Positions 60,360 to 64,000 of a stretch of DNA of 64,000 nucleotides are shown here, one piece after another. The position numbers and the translations under genes are program-made. Position 1 is the first letter of the stretch; each line of letters starts with the position of its first letter. The notes beneath the pieces are model-generated. The model made no database searches, was not told the origin of the DNA, and was given only the letters and a program-made list of their open reading frames with translations. The DNA is from Synergistaceae bacterium (GTDB lineage: Bacteria > Synergistota > Synergistia > Synergistales > Aminobacteriaceae), in contig JAFRAH010000002.1 in NCBI GenBank assembly GCA_017405525.1, positions 1 to 64,000 on the forward strand, read 5' to 3'.

Positions 60360-61073
60360 TTGCGGAATACTATCATTCAGTGTGAACAATGGCTGTGTGA
60401 TGAAGTGAAGAAGGCCGGTTCTTCCGGGATAATCTTGGGACTTTCGGGCGGCATTGACTCGTCAGTACTTGCGGCACTGGGTCGTGAGGCACTGGGACAT
60501 GACGGGGTGCTTGGGGTGATCATGCCCTGCCACAGTAACCCGGATGATGAGTCTGATGCTAGGCTGCTTGCCGGGACGCTTGATGTCGGGTTCGTTCGTG
60601 TTGACCTGTCCGGGACGTTCGATGCACTTTGCGGGGAACTTGGCGGTGAATTGAGCTCCCTCGTTCAGTCCAACATGAAGGCACGCCTGCGGATGGTTAC
60701 GCTCTATGCACTGGGGCAGTCTAGGGGGCTCTTGGTCTGCGGGACGAGCAACCGTTCAGAATACGAGACGGGATACTTCACGAAGTACGGCGACTCAGGC
60801 TCTGACTTGATGCCCTTGGTGAGCTTCCTGAAACGCGACATCCGGGAAATGGCGAGGCTCTTGGGAGTTCCCGAACGAATCATCAGCAAGGCACCGAGTG
60901 CAGGACTTTACGCCGGGCAGACCGACGAGGGGGATATGGGGTTCACGTATGACGTTCTCGATGAGTATTTAGCGACCGGGAAAATCTCTGACCCTTCAGC
61001 ACGTGAGAGGATTGACGTGATGCGCCGGAGAAGTGAGCACAAACGCAAGCCGATTCCAATCTTCAGACCATAA
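60360..61073 (+). CDS. nadE: NAD synthetase, ammonia-dependent
   Basis: NadE amidates deamido-NAD to NAD using ATP and ammonia. The ATP-pyrophosphatase loop LSGGIDSS is at 28-35, with the family blocks VCGTSNRSEYETGYFTKYGD and KAPSAGL. At 237 residues it is the short form without a glutaminase domain. The start is TTG 60360, with GAGG 12 bases upstream. It heads nadE-yebC-ruvC-spoIID-queA. Confidence 0.95.
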   Translation: MRNTIIQCEQWLCDEVKKAGSSGIILGLSGGIDSSVLAALGREALGHDGVLGVIMPCHSNPDDESDARLLAGTLDVGFVRVDLSGTFDALCGELGGELSSLVQSNMKARLRMVTLYALGQSRGLLVCGTSNRSEYETGYFTKYGDSGSDLMPLVSFLKRDIREMARLLGVPERIISKAPSAGLYAGQTDEGDMGFTYDVLDEYLATGKISDPSARERIDVMRRRSEHKRKPIPIFRP

Positions 61074-61094
61074 TACTTTTTCAGGAGTGATAAC

Positions 61095-61850
61095 ATGTCA
61101 GGACATTCAAAGTGGGCAAACATTAAGCACAGGAAAGCAGCACAGGACGCAAAACGCGGAAACCTCTTCCAGAAGTTAGTCAGGGCAATCATCATTGCGG
61201 CAAAGGACGGCGGAGGAGACCCGGCCATGAACATGCGCCTGAAGACAGCCATAGAGCGCGCAAAAGCTGTAAGTGTCCCCAACGACAACATAACCCGTGC
61301 CATCAAGCGTGGAACCGGGGAACTCGGCGACATATCCTATGACGAGCTCACCTACGAGGTCATAGGCCCGTCAGGTATCGCAGTCCTCGTGAACGTCATG
61401 ACCGACAACAGGAACAGGACTACCCCCGAAATCCGGGCGTTGCTTGCACGTAACGGCGGGCAGATGGGCTCTGAAGGCTCAGTAGCATGGATGTTTGACC
61501 GCAAGGGAGTTATTGAGGTCAAGGGCGATGGTCTCGATGAGGACGCATTGATGACGTTGGGACTCGATGCCGGTATGTCGGACATGGAGGCCAGCGATGA
61601 GGGGTTCACGCTCTACTGTGAGCCGTCAGACCTCGATACCCTACAGAAGGCACTTGAGGACGCAAAATATGTTGTCGACAATGCCGAAGTCTCAATGGTC
61701 GCGAAAACTCCCGTTGAGGTTAATGATCCTGAAGCGGCAAAGAAAGTATTGCGCCTTGTTGATGCCCTCGAAGAACACGACGACGTTCAGAATGTCTACT
61801 CCAACTTTGACATTCCTGACGAGATAGCCTCAAAGATTGAGGACGACTAG
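61095..61850 (+). CDS. yebC: YebC/PmpR-family transcription and translation factor
   Basis: This 251-residue protein begins MSGHSKWANIKHRKAAQDAKRG, the family hallmark, and keeps the NMRLKTAIERAKAVSVPNDNI and NVMTDNRNRT segments. YebC proteins act as regulators and have been linked to helping ribosomes through proline runs. It lies 21 bases after nadE and 3 bases before ruvC, a conserved pairing. Confidence 0.97.
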   Translation: MSGHSKWANIKHRKAAQDAKRGNLFQKLVRAIIIAAKDGGGDPAMNMRLKTAIERAKAVSVPNDNITRAIKRGTGELGDISYDELTYEVIGPSGIAVLVNVMTDNRNRTTPEIRALLARNGGQMGSEGSVAWMFDRKGVIEVKGDGLDEDALMTLGLDAGMSDMEASDEGFTLYCEPSDLDTLQKALEDAKYVVDNAEVSMVAKTPVEVNDPEAAKKVLRLVDALEEHDDVQNVYSNFDIPDEIASKIEDD

Positions 61851-61853
61851 TTA

Positions 61854-62336
61854 TTGTGCCTCGTATGTCTGGGAATAGACCCCGGCCTTGCACGCGTGGG
61901 TTATGGCGCGGTCATGAAGTCGGGGGCTGAACTCAGGGCAATGAATTACGGCTGTATAGAGACAACCCCGGCAATGTCCTTCACTGAACGCCTGCTGAAA
62001 ATCTACACAGACCTTCAGGAACAGATAGGCGTCTGCGCTCCTGATTTCGTCTCGGTTGAACGCCTCTTCTTTGGGAGGAACACAACCACAGCCGAATACG
62101 TCTACCAGGCAAGGGGAGTGATAATGCTCCTTGCGGCACAAAACAACCTTCCTGTGTTTGAGCCTGCACCCAACCACATAAAACTTTCACTCTGCGGGAA
62201 CGGACGGGCAGACAAACACACGGTACAGGAGACAATACGGGAAGTTCTTTCGCTCGATGAAATTCCGAGACCTGACGACACGGCTGATGCTTTGGCGGCT
62301 GCTGTTGCGGGTCTCTCACACTATGAAGGGGGATGA
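61854..62336 (+). CDS. ruvC: Holliday junction resolvase RuvC
   Basis: RuvC cuts Holliday junctions at the end of recombination. The acidic residues are visible in LGIDPGLARVGYG (D9), SVERLFFGRN (Glu) and PDDTADALAAAV (two Asp). The 160-residue length is normal. The start is TTG 61854, just after the yebC stop. ruvA and ruvB, often next in this cluster, are missing and spoIID follows with a 4-base overlap. Confidence 0.96.
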   Translation: MCLVCLGIDPGLARVGYGAVMKSGAELRAMNYGCIETTPAMSFTERLLKIYTDLQEQIGVCAPDFVSVERLFFGRNTTTAEYVYQARGVIMLLAAQNNLPVFEPAPNHIKLSLCGNGRADKHTVQETIREVLSLDEIPRPDDTADALAAAVAGLSHYEGG

Positions 62337-63712
62337 TTCACATTTTTTGCCGGAAAGCCGGAATATCCGCACTCGTCATGATTATGCTTTCGTTTTCCTG
62401 TTCGGCAGATGCCCGTGATGTCTATGTGAGGCTCGCAAATGCAGGGAGCTATTCAGTCGGAATAACACAAGGTATGCTTACGATGACGGACGCAGAAGGA
62501 AGGCTCGTTAATCTTGGCGACAGTTCGAGCATCTCAGTAAATGGCGGCTATGCTGTGATTGCGGGCAACTCGTTTCCCCTCCCTGTCAGGCTCACAGGGC
62601 CGGGCTTCCTCCAGTTCAAGGGCAGGACATACCGCGGGGCATTCCTCATCACACAGAGGGGCGGCCTCCTGAATGTCCTTGACGTTGAGCAGTACCTTTG
62701 CGGGGTATTGCCTGCAGAGGTTGGGGCGAACTGGCACATTCAAGCACTCAGGGCTCAGGCAATCTGCGCACGTACCTACGTCCTCAAGCAGAGCATGAAC
62801 AGGGCGGACAAGGGCTATGATGTTGTCGATACTGACTCGGACCAGGTCTACAAGGGCGCGGGGGTTGAGACTGCGAAGACTAATCAGGCGGTTTCAGGGA
62901 CTGCCGGGGAAGTCCTCACCTATGGCAAGGAGCTTGCGTTCACATACTTTCATTCAGACAGCGGAGGGCACACTGCGAACATTGCGGACGTTTGGGGTCA
63001 GAGCATCCCCTATCTTGTGGGAGTTCCTGAAGTCGTGAACTACAAATCCCCTGTCTCAGTCTGGAACGCGAAGATACCCGCCTCAAAAATTCAGGCCGCC
63101 ATAAAGAAGGTAACCGGCAGCGACATAGGGACAATCACAGAAATTCAGGTGTCTGAAGTTGACGAGGGAGGACGTGCAAACAAGATGACGTTCATCGGTA
63201 CAAACGGCACCAAGACGATACGGGCCAGCCAGTTCCGTCTTGCGGTTGACCCCAGAACGCTGAAGAGCACCATGTTCACGCCGTCAGGAGGAGCTTTCAG
63301 GGTGGACAACACTACGACACCGAGCGGGCTGGTTTCGGCGAGAGGGTCTCAGGCTGAGTCTTCAGGTCTGACGTTCGAGGAAGAGCAGGGAATAGCCCGG
63401 ATGACGGCAGAAGGCATCTTCACGACCACTGAATTAATCGACATGCTCACGAACCCGGCCAAGAAGAAGGAATACTACAGGACAGGGCTTAATCGTGGCG
63501 GCAAGAAGGCATCAGTACCAGCTAAGCCAAAGAGCAAGTACGGCTACTCCATCGAGAAATCAGGGAGCGACTTCATATTTTACGGCAGGGGCTGGGGGCA
63601 TGGAGTGGGTTTGTGCCAGTGGGGAGCTATGGCAATGGCCGAACATGGCTACACTGCAGAGAAGATACTTGAGCACTACTACCCCGGTACATCGGTGAGA
63701 AAGATAAAGTGA
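62333..63712 (+). CDS. SpoIID/LytB-domain protein
   Basis: This 459-residue exported protein has a signal-like segment (about 8-25). The SpoIID domain includes [29 protein letters not shown] with the likely catalytic Glu, and [17 protein letters not shown]. The family ending [16 protein letters not shown] is present. An insertion of about 90 residues (330-420) precedes that ending. SpoIID enzymes are lytic transglycosylases acting on denuded glycan. In a non-sporulating diderm it probably serves wall remodelling. It starts inside the ruvC stop and ends inside the queA start. Confidence 0.9.
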   Translation: MIHIFCRKAGISALVMIMLSFSCSADARDVYVRLANAGSYSVGITQGMLTMTDAEGRLVNLGDSSSISVNGGYAVIAGNSFPLPVRLTGPGFLQFKGRTYRGAFLITQRGGLLNVLDVEQYLCGVLPAEVGANWHIQALRAQAICARTYVLKQSMNRADKGYDVVDTDSDQVYKGAGVETAKTNQAVSGTAGEVLTYGKELAFTYFHSDSGGHTANIADVWGQSIPYLVGVPEVVNYKSPVSVWNAKIPASKIQAAIKKVTGSDIGTITEIQVSEVDEGGRANKMTFIGTNGTKTIRASQFRLAVDPRTLKSTMFTPSGGAFRVDNTTTPSGLVSARGSQAESSGLTFEEEQGIARMTAEGIFTTTELIDMLTNPAKKKEYYRTGLNRGGKKASVPAKPKSKYGYSIEKSGSDFIFYGRGWGHGVGLCQWGAMAMAEHGYTAEKILEHYYPGTSVRKIK

Positions 63713-64000
63713 AGAAATTTATACCCCGTGAGAAACTCTATGATCTCTCATCGTATGATTATGACCTTCCGCCGGAGAACATCGCCCAGTTTCCTGCAGA
63801 CCCAAGAGATTCATCACGCCTCCTCGTCTGGAACGTCAGGGAGGACATGACCACCTCACGGCACTTCAGGGACATCACGGACTACTTGAGGCCGGGGGAT
63901 CTTCTGGTGCTCAACGACACTAAGGTTATACCCGCGAGGCTCAACGGTTCCCGGAAGAACGGCGGGAAGTGTGAGCTCTTCCTCCTGCGGAACATTACGG
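63709..64000 (+). CDS. queA: QueA, tRNA epoxyqueuosine-precursor synthase, partial
   Basis: The frame opens with GTG 63709, overlapping the spoIID stop by 4 bases, and runs off the right edge after 97 codons. The translation shows [24 protein letters not shown] and [19 protein letters not shown], which are diagnostic of S-adenosylmethionine:tRNA ribosyltransferase-isomerase. The enzyme adds the ribosyl part of SAM to preQ1 in tRNA. Confidence 0.95.
   Translation, partial: MKKFIPREKLYDLSSYDYDLPPENIAQFPADPRDSSRLLVWNVREDMTTSRHFRDITDYLRPGDLLVLNDTKVIPARLNGSRKNGGKCELFLLRNIT

Overview
The window looks like chromosomal DNA of an anaerobic, outer-membrane-bearing bacterium, most likely a member of the Synergistota. 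This is inferred, not proven. Two giant TamB/AsmA-type proteins imply an outer membrane. Several operons are instead arranged as in Firmicutes: rbgA-rnhB-ylqG-ylqH, rsmB-PASTA-rpe, cdaA-ybbR, yebC-ruvC-spoIID-queA. Superoxide reductase, ferritin, a short B12-dependent methionine synthase and a tripartite tricarboxylate transporter fit a strict anaerobe living on organic and amino acids. Start codons are often TTG. Base composition is moderately GC-rich except in a few AT-richer inserted genes.

Layout. 1-1865: a gene end and terminator, then dfx, ferritin and a DUF2400 gene on the minus strand. 1962-4971: an orphan pilin-like gene, radA and a GntR regulator. 5117-6898: a leuCD-type dehydratase, divergent from the regulator. 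6955-11217: a 1,420-residue TamB-like gene with internal 99-residue repeats. 11280-18284: topA, a cytosine methyltransferase with an NgoMIV-like endonuclease, trmFO, a broken SGNH-type gene and cobJ. 18279-23571: yraN, ylqH, ylqG, rnhB, rbgA and lepB on the minus strand, split by an oppositely oriented GT61 glycosyltransferase. 23704-30117: a minus-strand operon of yugP, rsmB, two ankyrin genes, a PASTA protein, rpe and a rodZ-like gene. 30179-39300: secreted nuclease and C69 peptidase, a second AsmA/TamB-like giant, an M50 protease, a sugar-nucleotide dehydratase and a small unknown. 39427-48586: dnaX-dnaE, then pyk-cdaA-ybbR. 48640-55135: an orphan antiporter-like subunit, tctABC, pgeF and a macro-domain gene. 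55193-64000: an AEC carrier, metH, two exported proteins, nadE, yebC, ruvC, spoIID and the start of queA.

Two parts stand out. First, a type II restriction-modification pair sits between topA and trmFO. It carries the exact PD-x46-K-x13-E spacing of NgoMIV, and the predicted site GCCGGC was found only twice when I read the 64 kb by hand. Second, the GT61 gene carries a run of CAGAC pentanucleotides at codons 8-15, which would make it phase-variable. It is wedged into an otherwise conserved housekeeping operon.

A recurring extended -10 promoter, TGCTAnAAT, precedes at least seven transcription units. I saw no tRNA, rRNA, CRISPR array or insertion sequence. The only gene-free stretch over 300 bases is 59023-59344, a divergent promoter region.
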